Shown here one piece after another: positions 53,095-61,359 of a stretch of DNA of 64,000 nt. The translations under genes and the position numbers were made by a program. Every line of letters starts with the position of its first letter. Position 1 is the first letter of the stretch. The stretch is from an uncultured Coprococcus sp. (GTDB lineage: Bacteria > Bacillota > Clostridia > Lachnospirales > Lachnospiraceae): assembly GCA_947626675.1 (NCBI GenBank), contig CANQTC010000004.1, positions 114,443-178,442 on the forward strand, written 5' to 3'. Below the pieces are notes generated by a model, which did no database searches, had not been told where the DNA came from, and saw only the letters and a list, made by a program, of their open reading frames with translations.

Positions 53095-53964
53095 TCAACT
53101 GCCAATCCCCATGAGGCCCCCTAAAAGGTCTGACACAGAACCACCCTGTATCTTAGCCTGACTCGGTCCCTTATTACTATCGGAGTCAGATGGTTTGCTA
53201 TCACCGGCTTTTATTGTAGGCGCCATTAAAATTGTACCCGTTCCCCGATATACGTTTACCAGCCCTTCTCCTGAAACAGCAGAACCAAGAAGACTCTTTG
53301 TTGACTTCTCAACAGTGAAATCAAGAGAACCGGACCATGCAACTGCCATGTTTCCGTCTATTTTCATCGTATCATTCTGTAAATTAATCTGTATCAATTC
53401 ATCCATAGGCACAGGGCTTTCACAGACGAGTATTCCATTTCCCATTAAAGAAAGATTGAAGAGACCTTCGCCCCCGAAAACCGCAGAAGATACATTCTTT
53501 CTTGCTACCACTTTCTGTGTAAGCGTATCATCGCAGGCAAGGAACATCCCATCATCAAGAACGATACTTCCCCACTTTGAAACGTCTATCAAAAGTATAT
53601 AGTTATAAGTAGGCTCAAGCATAACAAAACCGGTTCCCTTATATTCAGGCTTTGATATTGTTTCGCCTGTTACCTTAGACTGAATCGCCTTGCCAAGAAA
53701 ATTTCCGATGCCCGATATTCCTGAACCAACATTTACATCTCCGCTAATCCACTGCATCGCTCCTGCCTGAAGTATACATCCTGAATTATTCAGACTGACC
53801 AGAACCTGACGCTTTTTTAAATTCATCTTTGAAGCAAAGTATTCTGTCGTTGCACTATATGGCGATACACTAAGGTCCTTTTGATGTTCTATCACTTTAA
53901 AGTTTCCAAGTTCATTTACAAGAACTGCATTTTCATTTCCATAAATATTACTAAAGTTTACCAT
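53095..53964 (-). CDS. AIM24 family protein, copy 2 (with C-terminal extension)
   Basis: The 289-aa protein has the AIM24 (DUF124) beta-helix core, with KVIEHQKDLSVSPYSATTEYFASKMNLKKRQVLVSLN near the start and GEGLVNVYRGTGTILMAPT at the end of the core. A glycine/serine-rich tail of about 40 residues (KPSDSDSNKGPSQAK...SDLLGGLMGIGS) is missing in copy 1. The bacterial function is unknown; the mitochondrial homologue affects inner-membrane structure. Begins 12 bp after copy 1 with AGGAGGT upstream. Confidence 0.82.
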   Translation of the reverse strand: MVNFSNIYGNENAVLVNELGNFKVIEHQKDLSVSPYSATTEYFASKMNLKKRQVLVSLNNSGCILQAGAMQWISGDVNVGSGISGIGNFLGKAIQSKVTGETISKPEYKGTGFVMLEPTYNYILLIDVSKWGSIVLDDGMFLACDDTLTQKVVARKNVSSAVFGGEGLFNLSLMGNGILVCESPVPMDELIQINLQNDTMKIDGNMAVAWSGSLDFTVEKSTKSLLGSAVSGEGLVNVYRGTGTILMAPTIKAGDSKPSDSDSNKGPSQAKIQGGSVSDLLGGLMGIGS

Positions 53965-53976
53965 ATGTACCTCCTG

Positions 53977-54735
53977 TTACGCTGTAGGTGCCATCAAAAT
54001 CGTACCTGTTCCCCTGTATACATTTACAAAGCCTTCACCTGAAACAGCAGAACCCAAAAGACTTTTTGTTGATTTTTCAACAGTAAAGTTTAATGAACCG
54101 GACCATGCAATAGCCATATTTCCATCTATTTTTACAACATCATTCTGCATCTGGAACATAATCAATTCCTGCTGCGGAACAGGGCTTTCAAGAACAGCAA
54201 TTCCATTTCCCGTCAGCGACAGATTAAATAAACCTTCACCACCCAATACTGCCGAAGAAAGATTTGACCTTGATACGACTTTATGCTGTAAGGTATTATC
54301 TGCACATAAAAACAGCCCATCATCTAATACTACTGTTCCCCACTGTGAAACATCAATACATACGATATGTTTATATGTCGGCTCAAGCATTACAAGTCCC
54401 TGACCTACATATTCCGGCTTTACAATAGATTCTTTTGTAACAGCGGCTGACGCCATTTTACCTAAAAAATTGCCGACGCCCTTTACCCCTGTATTCATCT
54501 GTACATTTCCAAGCATCCACTGCATTGCGCCTGCCTGTACTACAGCACCGTTATTTCCATTCAGATTAATGAGTACCTGTCTTCTTCTGACATTCATTTC
54601 TGATGCAAAATACGCATTTACTGCACTTAACGGAGATACACTCAAATCCTTCTCATGTTCAAAAATCTGGTAACACCCCATCTGACCGATACACTTCATG
54701 TTCTTGTTATCATAAAAATTATTTAACTGAAACAT
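53977..54735 (-). CDS. AIM24 family protein, copy 1
   Basis: The 252-aa product is an AIM24-type protein very similar to copy 2 along its length (for example VKPEYVGQGLVMLEPTYKHIVCIDVSQWGTVVLDDGLFLCADNTLQHKVVSRSNLSSAVLGGEGLFNLSLTGNG). The two are tandem paralogues from duplication. It is predicted to be cytoplasmic with a double-stranded beta-helix fold. AAGGAGGAG precedes the ATG. The pair sits in one operon with a zinc-ribbon membrane protein. Confidence 0.82.
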   Translation of the reverse strand: MFQLNNFYDNKNMKCIGQMGCYQIFEHEKDLSVSPLSAVNAYFASEMNVRRRQVLINLNGNNGAVVQAGAMQWMLGNVQMNTGVKGVGNFLGKMASAAVTKESIVKPEYVGQGLVMLEPTYKHIVCIDVSQWGTVVLDDGLFLCADNTLQHKVVSRSNLSSAVLGGEGLFNLSLTGNGIAVLESPVPQQELIMFQMQNDVVKIDGNMAIAWSGSLNFTVEKSTKSLLGSAVSGEGFVNVYRGTGTILMAPTA

Positions 54736-54803
54736 ATGCTCCTCCTTTTTATTTCATACTCTTATATATTTGAGAATAATATAATTGAATATTTTAAATT
54801 ATA

Positions 54804-55016
54804 TCATTTCCCATGATATGTATTATCAAACACCATTGTTTTATCATCCATCATGGCATGGTAAATCGCACTTCCAGGTCTTAAAAAGTCTTCTTTTTCT
54901 CCTATATCATCACCAATGCTATTTGATTTAACATACATTTTACATACTAAGCCAATAGAAAGCAGCACACCTGAAATGATACCTGCTCCCACAAATAAAA
55001 ATACTAACGCACCCAT
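54804..55016 (-). CDS. Small single-helix membrane protein in the AIM24 operon
   Basis: A 70-aa protein whose first 25 residues form a membrane helix (MGALVFLFVGAGIISGVLLSIGLVCKMYV) followed by a polar tail with DDIGEKEDFLRPGSAIYHAMMDDKTMVFDNTYHGK. The ATG lies 13 bp inside the preceding zinc-ribbon gene, so the two are translationally coupled. No family was recognised. Confidence 0.65.
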   Translation of the reverse strand: MGALVFLFVGAGIISGVLLSIGLVCKMYVKSNSIGDDIGEKEDFLRPGSAIYHAMMDDKTMVFDNTYHGK

Positions 55017-56434
55017 GTCTTATCCTGCCTTTTCTTAACATATTTTGCTGTTCCACTGCCTGAAAATTTATATCCGTCCATCTTATATGCCTTTGCCTTT
55101 ACAATACCCTGTACAAAGTTAAGCACGGAGAACAACACCACAGCCAGTACAATATAAGCACCTATCGGTTGGCTATTTGACCTGTGTATACCGTGGTAAC
55201 TATAATATTTATAATAATCATACCATAAATTACCTCCAAATACCGTTAAAAAAGTAGTAACCATTGTTATCGCCATTGTCAGGACTGCTAAGGCGAAACC
55301 TACTCTGCTCTTATTAACAGGAACATTTCCTACCACCTTTCCCGTCTGCCCATTTACAACGACAGTATAAATAATTCCTTTATAACGAAATGTAATAAAC
55401 CATGCAGGCAGCATTGCATACTCTATGTCTGTAACATTTGTTGTTTTTTCATCTGATTTTTTTCTAAGCGCTCCCATATCCGCGCAGTCTTCAAAAATCT
55501 GCGTTTCGATAAATGTCTCGCTTCTCTGTTTTGCCATATAAACCGCCTCGGAAGCCGGCACATCATATCTGTCCGCATAAAATCCTGACAAATAACCCAT
55601 ATCAAATGTGACAGCCTTACTCATATCATAAGGTTCAAGTCTCTTTGATATCGTGTTATTAAGTCTTCTCGAGGCATCAAATGTTATTCTGTCGTAATCA
55701 CATTCCAAATCCCTGAATACATTAATCGTTTTCTTAACCTCTTTCCCAAATTCCCGTTCGGTTCTTGTGGCTACAATTTTCATCTCACACCTGTTATTTG
55801 TTGAAACAAGCCAAAAGGGTATATAGATTCCCCTCAGCTTATCAACTTCAAAATTCTTTATCTCATCAGGTACAAATCTTCCCTGCATAAATTTCTCTTT
55901 AATAAGACTTACAGCCTTTTCCTTCGTAATCGAAAACGGAACAACAATATCCGGCTGCAGCTCATCAGAAACACGTTCAAAAATGATTGTCGGCTGACCA
56001 CAGTATGCACAAAAGCTCGCCGTCTCTTTGCTGTTCATCATCAGCTTTGCACCGCAAGAGGTACAACTGTACAAATCCATTTTCATATATGCAGTTCTAT
56101 CATCCCCGCTTAAATCTTCCTCACTTTTTGTTGTTTCATCAACGGCAGCATCCCCCTTCATATCATGACTGAAGTCTACACCATCAATTCCAACACCCAT
56201 ACTATCCAGTTCATCAATATTCTTTTTACTTTCCTTCAGATATCTTTCCGCCCGGTCTTTTTTCGCAAACTCCGACGCTGTACGGTGATCAAGCGGACTG
56301 TCAGATATATCCATATCCGTTTTTTTCATAGAAAATCCGGCATTTATAACCCCTTTGCATTGTGTACATTCCATTTGACCGGTTTCGGGGTTAAGTATAA
56401 CCGAACCACCACAATTCGCACATTTAAGGTTCAT
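55004..56434 (-). CDS. Zinc-ribbon membrane protein heading the AIM24 operon
   Basis: The 476-aa protein has an N-terminal TFIIB-type zinc ribbon (LKCANCGGSVILNPETGQMECTQCKG) and a second ribbon (CTSCGAKLMMNSKETASFCAYCG, about residue 125). A long soluble domain (about 155-375) and two to three C-terminal membrane helices follow. The ribbons probably stay in the cytoplasm and bind nucleic acid or protein. No characterised family was recognised. GGGAGAG precedes the ATG. Confidence 0.75.
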   Translation of the reverse strand: MNLKCANCGGSVILNPETGQMECTQCKGVINAGFSMKKTDMDISDSPLDHRTASEFAKKDRAERYLKESKKNIDELDSMGVGIDGVDFSHDMKGDAAVDETTKSEEDLSGDDRTAYMKMDLYSCTSCGAKLMMNSKETASFCAYCGQPTIIFERVSDELQPDIVVPFSITKEKAVSLIKEKFMQGRFVPDEIKNFEVDKLRGIYIPFWLVSTNNRCEMKIVATRTEREFGKEVKKTINVFRDLECDYDRITFDASRRLNNTISKRLEPYDMSKAVTFDMGYLSGFYADRYDVPASEAVYMAKQRSETFIETQIFEDCADMGALRKKSDEKTTNVTDIEYAMLPAWFITFRYKGIIYTVVVNGQTGKVVGNVPVNKSRVGFALAVLTMAITMVTTFLTVFGGNLWYDYYKYYSYHGIHRSNSQPIGAYIVLAVVLFSVLNFVQGIVKAKAYKMDGYKFSGSGTAKYVKKRQDKTWVR

Positions 56435-56522
56435 AAAAATCTCTCCCTCGCCATATGCGGCGCTTATGTATTATAATTATATTTTTCCATTACTTCAAAA
56501 AGGCTATTTTAATATAAACAAT

Positions 56523-56999
56523 TTATCCTTTATTTCCTCTTGTCCTATTATATCCTTTTGAATATGCATTATATGTAGTTATTGTATTCCGTTCCAATTC
56601 ATTTAAAGTGCTAAATCCACTGTTTTCTAACGCAATCATTTTAATTGTAAAATCATCTCCATATTTATAATCTGCATATACATCACCGTTTCCATGCCCG
56701 GTAAAATGATTGTTTACCCTTTGAAATACTTTTTTAGCTTGACCAACATAATACATATTTTTCGTATGATTATATAATATATAAACACCTGAAAAATCAT
56801 TTTGAGTTGAAATATGCTTTCTACCTCTCCCACCATTACTTGCATTTCTTATTTCAAAAAATTTTCGAGGTGTAATTTCTAATGCATTATTAGCCAATTC
56901 TTTAATTTTTTTCTTTATATTTATTGTCCTAAATATCGGAATAATAGATGCTAGGATTACCAACACTATATATATCCAAATAAATGATTCCGGATTCAT
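56523..56999 (-). CDS. Membrane-tethered GIY-YIG nuclease-like protein
   Basis: The 158-aa protein has an N-terminal membrane helix (FIWIYIVLVILASIIPIF), a basic linker, and a GIY-YIG domain. GVYILYNHTKNMYYVGQAKKVFQRVNNHF carries the two tyrosine motifs and the Arg; LNELERNTI carries the metal-binding Glu; GYN carries the Asn. All catalytic positions therefore appear intact, yet the protein is anchored to the membrane. GGAG precedes the ATG. Function unknown. Confidence 0.78.
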   Translation of the reverse strand: MNPESFIWIYIVLVILASIIPIFRTINIKKKIKELANNALEITPRKFFEIRNASNGGRGRKHISTQNDFSGVYILYNHTKNMYYVGQAKKVFQRVNNHFTGHGNGDVYADYKYGDDFTIKMIALENSGFSTLNELERNTITTYNAYSKGYNRTRGNKG

Positions 57000-57168
57000 A
57001 ATTACTTACGCTCCAATCTGTCACATACTGTATTAAAATCTTTTATTTACCTTTATGATAACTTAACCATATCTCCTTTTCAAGAATTATTTTATAATCT
57101 CTCATATTTCTGTGAGTAATATTTTAGATAATAATTGTAGATAATATGTAATGAGGTGATATGATTTT

Positions 57169-57321
57169 ATGAATAAAACGGAAAAAGAGCAAAAACATTT
57201 ATATGAACAAGAGAATTTGAAAAAATTCAATAGTATAACCCAAAAAGTTACTCCTGAAAATGAAAATCAGACACATAATGTGAAAAAGGAAGGTACTCAA
57301 CCGATTAATCAAAAAAGATAA
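57169..57321 (+). CDS. 50-aa hydrophilic protein
   Basis: A short frame preceded by GAGGTG encodes MNKTEKEQKHLYEQENLKKF and 30 more residues, all charged or polar with many Lys, Glu, Asn and Gln. It has no hydrophobic segment and no recognisable family. It is followed within a few bases by a strong bidirectional terminator, as expected for a real gene. The ribosome site is about 12 bases from the ATG, which leaves some doubt. Confidence 0.5.
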   Translation: MNKTEKEQKHLYEQENLKKFNSITQKVTPENENQTHNVKKEGTQPINQKR

Positions 57322-57325
57322 CAAA

Positions 57326-57352
57326 AAACAGGGTAGTCAATCTACCCTGTTT
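57326..57352. terminator. Bidirectional terminator between the 50-aa gene and tsf
   Basis: AAACAGGGTAG pairs perfectly with CTACCCTGTTT around TCAAT, with A/T runs on both sides. Confidence 0.88.
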
Positions 57353-57385
57353 CCTCAATTCGTTTCAAATCGAAACTAATTTTGC

Positions 57386-58321
57386 CTATTTTCCTGCCAT
57401 CTGAGCAGCAACCTCAGCAGCAAAATCTTCATTCTTCTTCTCAAGACCTTCGCCTGTCTCAAAACGAACAACCTTCTTAATTGCAAGCTTGCATCCGGCA
57501 GCCTTTGCTACATTTGCTACATACTGTGCTACATTTTCCTTATTTTCAGCTTTAACATATTCCTGCTCAAGAAGACAAACTTCCTTCAGTTCTTTGTTCA
57601 ATCTTCCCTGTACCATCTTCTCGATGATATTATCAGGCTTATTTGCATTCTTAGGATCATTCTTAGCCTGAGCAACAAGAATCTCAAGTTCCTTTGCTTT
57701 GTACTCTTCTGATACTTCATCCGTTGAAACATACTTAGGATTCATTGCTGCAACCTGCATTGCTACATTCTTTAAACATTCTTCAATTTCTGCACCAGCG
57801 CCATCTGTATCAGCTTCTACAAGAACACCAATCTTACCACCTGCATGGATATAAGAAACTACAGCACCATCTGTAGTGATTTTTTCAAATCTTCTGATAT
57901 TCATGTTCTCACCAATCTTTGCAATCATAGCTGCATGTTTCTCAGCAACTGTCATGGATGGATCAAGAGCCCACTTTTCAGCGTTAAGCGTTTCAACATC
58001 AGCAACATCTGAAGCATTAATCTGCTCTGCAACTTCTTTAACATATGTCTGGAACACTTCATTCTTTGCAACGAAATCGGTTTCTGCATTTACTTCAAGA
58101 AGTGTAGCTTTCTTTCCATCTTCCGAAATAACAGCGGCAACAATACCTTCTGCTGCAATTCTTCCAGCCTTTTTCTGTGCTGTTGCAAGACCTTTCTCTC
58201 TTAACCACTCTACTGCTTTATCAAAATCGCCTTCTGTTGCTGTAAGCGCTTTCTTACAGTCCATCATACCGGCACCTGACATTTCTCTTAACTCTTTAAC
58301 CTGAGCTGCTGTAATAGCCAT
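57386..58321 (-). CDS. tsf: Elongation factor Ts
   Basis: EF-Ts is the nucleotide exchange factor for EF-Tu. The 311-aa protein starts MAITAAQVKELREMSGAGMMDCKKALTATEGDFDKAVEWLREKG, the signature N-terminus, and continues with EVNAETDFVAKNEVF and the VQGRLNKELKEVCLLEQ dimerisation region. GGAGGT precedes the ATG. It follows rpsB by 49 bp, the conserved rpsB-tsf order. Confidence 0.97.
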   Translation of the reverse strand: MAITAAQVKELREMSGAGMMDCKKALTATEGDFDKAVEWLREKGLATAQKKAGRIAAEGIVAAVISEDGKKATLLEVNAETDFVAKNEVFQTYVKEVAEQINASDVADVETLNAEKWALDPSMTVAEKHAAMIAKIGENMNIRRFEKITTDGAVVSYIHAGGKIGVLVEADTDGAGAEIEECLKNVAMQVAAMNPKYVSTDEVSEEYKAKELEILVAQAKNDPKNANKPDNIIEKMVQGRLNKELKEVCLLEQEYVKAENKENVAQYVANVAKAAGCKLAIKKVVRFETGEGLEKKNEDFAAEVAAQMAGK

Positions 58322-58370
58322 TTTTATCTACCTCCGAATATATTTCATCTAATCTATATCTATCTGATTC

Positions 58371-59108
58371 CTATGCTTCTACTTCTTCTGAAGCTTCTGT
58401 CTCTTCATCTGCATCAAGCGCATCAGAACCCTGCTGTGCTTCAATTACAGCATCAGCCATCTTAGAAACGATTAATTTTACGGCTCTAATCGCATCATCA
58501 TTACCCGGAATTACATAATCCAGTTCTTCAGGATCACAGTTTGTATCAGCAATACCTACAAGTTTAATTCCAAGTGAATGAGCTTCCTGAATACAAATTC
58601 TTTCCTTCTTAGGGTCTACAACGAAAATCATATCCGGAATTTCCTTCATATCCTTAATACCGCCAAGATTCTTCTCAAGCTTCTCCATCTCTTTCTTAAT
58701 CTGGATAACTTCTTTCTTAGGAAGTACCTCGAATGTACCGTCAGCCTCCATTGTCTCATACTTCTTCAGTGTTTCAATTCTTGTCTGGATGGTCTTGAAG
58801 TTTGTAAGCATACCGCCTAACCATCTCTCATTTACATAGTACATACCGCAACGCTCTGCTTCACTCTTAATTGAATCCTGAGCCTGCTTCTTTGTACCAA
58901 CAAATAAAATCTTACCACCATTTGCTACGCAATCACTGATTGCATTGTAAGCATCATCTACCATGCCTACGGACTTCTGAAGATCGATAATATAGATACC
59001 ATTACGCTCTGTATAGATGTATGGCTTCATCTTAGGATTCCATCTTCTTGTCTGATGTCCAAAATGCACACCTGCTTCTAATAACTGTTTCATTGAAATA
59101 ACGCTCAT
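58371..59108 (-). CDS. rpsB: 30S ribosomal protein S2
   Basis: The 245-aa product has the S2 pattern [62 protein letters not shown] and [22 protein letters not shown]. It carries an acidic C-terminal tail ([17 protein letters not shown]). The start was set at the ATG at 59108 behind GGAGGT; the longer frame adds five residues. It has a structured leader of about 115 nt. Confidence 0.97.
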   Translation of the reverse strand: MSVISMKQLLEAGVHFGHQTRRWNPKMKPYIYTERNGIYIIDLQKSVGMVDDAYNAISDCVANGGKILFVGTKKQAQDSIKSEAERCGMYYVNERWLGGMLTNFKTIQTRIETLKKYETMEADGTFEVLPKKEVIQIKKEMEKLEKNLGGIKDMKEIPDMIFVVDPKKERICIQEAHSLGIKLVGIADTNCDPEELDYVIPGNDDAIRAVKLIVSKMADAVIEAQQGSDALDADEETEASEEVEA

Positions 59109-59223
59109 TTTTTCTACCTCCATGGTTAAATTCTTCTGCCGTCATCGTATCTTTGGACCACCCGAGCTATAGGCACCACGCCAAATATCAGCCGACATGT
59201 ATTTTTATCTGCGTACTCACGCA
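59109..59223 (-). ncRNA. Structured 5' leader of the rpsB-tsf mRNA
   Basis: Between the predicted start (about 59223) and the rpsB codon lies ~115 nt. It contains a short perfect hairpin TGCGT-GAGT-ACGCA near its 5' end and a G/C-rich stretch GGCGTGGTGCC...GGGTGGTCC. It is a candidate for S2 autoregulation, inferred by analogy with other rpsB operons and not with a named class. Confidence 0.45.
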
Positions 59224-59229
59224 CAGTCG

Positions 59230-59258
59230 AGTATAACACAAAGAAAATTTACTGACAA
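59230..59258 (-). promoter_or_regulatory. Promoter of rpsB-tsf
   Basis: TTGTCA (59253-59258) and TATACT (59230-59235) on the minus strand are 17 bp apart. Confidence 0.8.
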
Positions 59259-59360
59259 GCTTTTTTTTATTTTATTTATGTTGCACTGACAGCATCTTAT
59301 ACTATATAATTTTTTAGAAAAAGAATTATGAACTTAAATAACTTAAATATGGAGGAAACC

Positions 59361-61289
59361 ATGATATTAGATTGTCAGAACATACAGAAAGCATATGGTA
59401 CAAATATTATACTAAATGACATATCTTTTCATTTGGAAGAAAAGGAAAAACTAGCCATCGTTGGTATAAACGGCGCCGGAAAAACAACTCTTCTTCGTAT
59501 TATCATGGGCGAAGAGTCACCGGACTCCGGTCAGATTATTATTTCAAAAGACAGAAGTATTGGCTATCTGGCACAGCATCAGGATATTAACTTTGATTCA
59601 TCTGTATATCAGATAATGGAAGACGCAATGAAACCCGTTATAGAACTTCAGGACAAGATGCGTCAGCTTGAAACAGACATGCAGAATCTTTCAGGTATAG
59701 AACTTGATAAAGCACTGGAATTATATAACCGTTATACACATGAATTTGAATATAAAAATGGCTATGCCTACGAAAGTGAGATAACAGGTGTCCTGAAAGG
59801 ACTTGGATTTGACAGGAACGATTACGACCGTCCGGCAAAAACTTTATCCGGAGGTCAGAAAACCAGGCTTTCACTTGGCCGGCTTCTTCTTTTAAAACCT
59901 GATATCATTATACTGGACGAACCAACAAACCATCTTGATATGAATTCCATATCATGGCTTGAGGGATTTTTATCCACCTATCAGGGAAGTGTAATAATCG
60001 TATCGCATGACAGATATTTTCTTGACAAAATTGTTACAAAGGTAGTAGAAATTGACAATACACACAGTCACATCTATCATGGAAACTATTCTTATTATGC
60101 GCAAAAGCGGGCTGAAATAAGAGCAAACCTTATGAAAGCATACCTGACACAGCAACAGGAGATTAAGCATCAGGAAGCTGTCATTGAAAAATTAAAACAG
60201 TTCAACAGAGAGAAATCCATCAAAAGAGCTGAAAGCAGGGAAAAACAACTTGCAAAGGTCGAACGTCTTGATAAACCGACTGAAGTCAATGCGGAGATGC
60301 GCCTTATGCTGGAGCCTGAAACAATCAGCGGAGAAGATGTCCTTACCATCACCGGACTTTCAAAATCATATGGGGAATATCAGCTCTTCTCCAACCTTGA
60401 TATGGATATCAAACGAGGTGAACATGTAGCACTAATTGGCGGAAACGGAACAGGAAAAACGACAATCCTAAAAATAATAAACAAGCTTGTTTCAAAAGAT
60501 TCCGGCGTTGTATCTCTTGGTTCCCGCGTAAAAATAGGCTATTACGACCAGGAATATCAGGTTCTTAATATGTCAAATAATATATTTCAGGAAATTAGTG
60601 ATGCTTATCCTGATTTATCAAATACAAGAATACGAAATGTTCTCGCAGCATTTTTATTTACAGGGGAAGATGTATTTAAACAGATATCCGACTTAAGCGG
60701 CGGGGAGCGTGGCAGAGTATCGCTCGCTAAACTTATGTTGTCCTCTGCAAATTTTCTTATCCTGGATGAGCCTACAAACCACTTGGATATCGTTTCAAAA
60801 GAAGTACTTGAAAATGCTATCCGTAATTACAGCGGAACGATACTCTATGTATCACACGACAGATATTTTATCAATCAGACCGCTACGCGTATATTGGAAC
60901 TTAAGGACAAGCAGCTATATAATTATATCGGAAATTATGATTATTACGAAACTCATAAAGTGCTTTCTGATGATAGCACAGCAGCGTTCACAAAAATTTC
61001 TGATACCGCTGTAAATTCCATAAAAGCTGAATCAACAGCAAAACTTGCCTGGAAAGAAAGTAAGGCCGAAGCCGCCAGAATTCGTAAACGCGAAAATGAT
61101 ATACGAAAATTAGAGGAGCAAATAGAGGAACTTGAAACAAAGATGGCAGAAATAGATGCAGAATTTATGATTCCTGAAAATGCCACCAATGTTTCACTTC
61201 TTACATCCCTTACCAGTGAACGGGAAGAAACAGAAGCTGCTCTAAACCAACTATATGAACAATGGGAGAAACTCTCCGCAGCAAATTAA
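59361..61289 (+). CDS. ABC-F family ATPase
   Basis: The 642-aa soluble protein has two ABC domains without membrane helices. The first has GINGAGKTTLLRI, LSGGQKTRLSLGRLLLLKPDIIILDEPTNHLD; the second has GGNGTGKTTILKI, LSGGERGRVSLAKLMLSSANFLILDEPTNHLD. They are joined by a charged linker (about 250-310), and a C-terminal coiled coil follows (residues about 560-640). ABC-F proteins act on the ribosome; this architecture is YdiF/Uup-like. The start at 59361 has GGAGG five bases upstream. Whether it confers antibiotic protection cannot be told. Confidence 0.92.
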   Translation: MILDCQNIQKAYGTNIILNDISFHLEEKEKLAIVGINGAGKTTLLRIIMGEESPDSGQIIISKDRSIGYLAQHQDINFDSSVYQIMEDAMKPVIELQDKMRQLETDMQNLSGIELDKALELYNRYTHEFEYKNGYAYESEITGVLKGLGFDRNDYDRPAKTLSGGQKTRLSLGRLLLLKPDIIILDEPTNHLDMNSISWLEGFLSTYQGSVIIVSHDRYFLDKIVTKVVEIDNTHSHIYHGNYSYYAQKRAEIRANLMKAYLTQQQEIKHQEAVIEKLKQFNREKSIKRAESREKQLAKVERLDKPTEVNAEMRLMLEPETISGEDVLTITGLSKSYGEYQLFSNLDMDIKRGEHVALIGGNGTGKTTILKIINKLVSKDSGVVSLGSRVKIGYYDQEYQVLNMSNNIFQEISDAYPDLSNTRIRNVLAAFLFTGEDVFKQISDLSGGERGRVSLAKLMLSSANFLILDEPTNHLDIVSKEVLENAIRNYSGTILYVSHDRYFINQTATRILELKDKQLYNYIGNYDYYETHKVLSDDSTAAFTKISDTAVNSIKAESTAKLAWKESKAEAARIRKRENDIRKLEEQIEELETKMAEIDAEFMIPENATNVSLLTSLTSEREETEAALNQLYEQWEKLSAAN

Positions 61290-61315
61290 AAAATACAAAA
61301 AAATGACGTACATAG

Positions 61316-61348
61316 AAAAACGACCGTACCTTTCGTACGGTCGTTTTT
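61316..61348. terminator. Bidirectional terminator between the ABC-F and P60-like genes
   Basis: AAAAACGACCGTAC pairs with GTACGGTCGTTTTT around CTTTC, a perfect 14-bp stem with T-runs on both strands. Confidence 0.92.
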
Positions 61349-61359
61349 CAGCGCCTCTT

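Noticed and set aside
59361..61289. Antibiotic-resistance ABC-F protein
   Set aside because: The linker and C-terminal coiled coil look like housekeeping YdiF/Uup types; no resistance class can be claimed.
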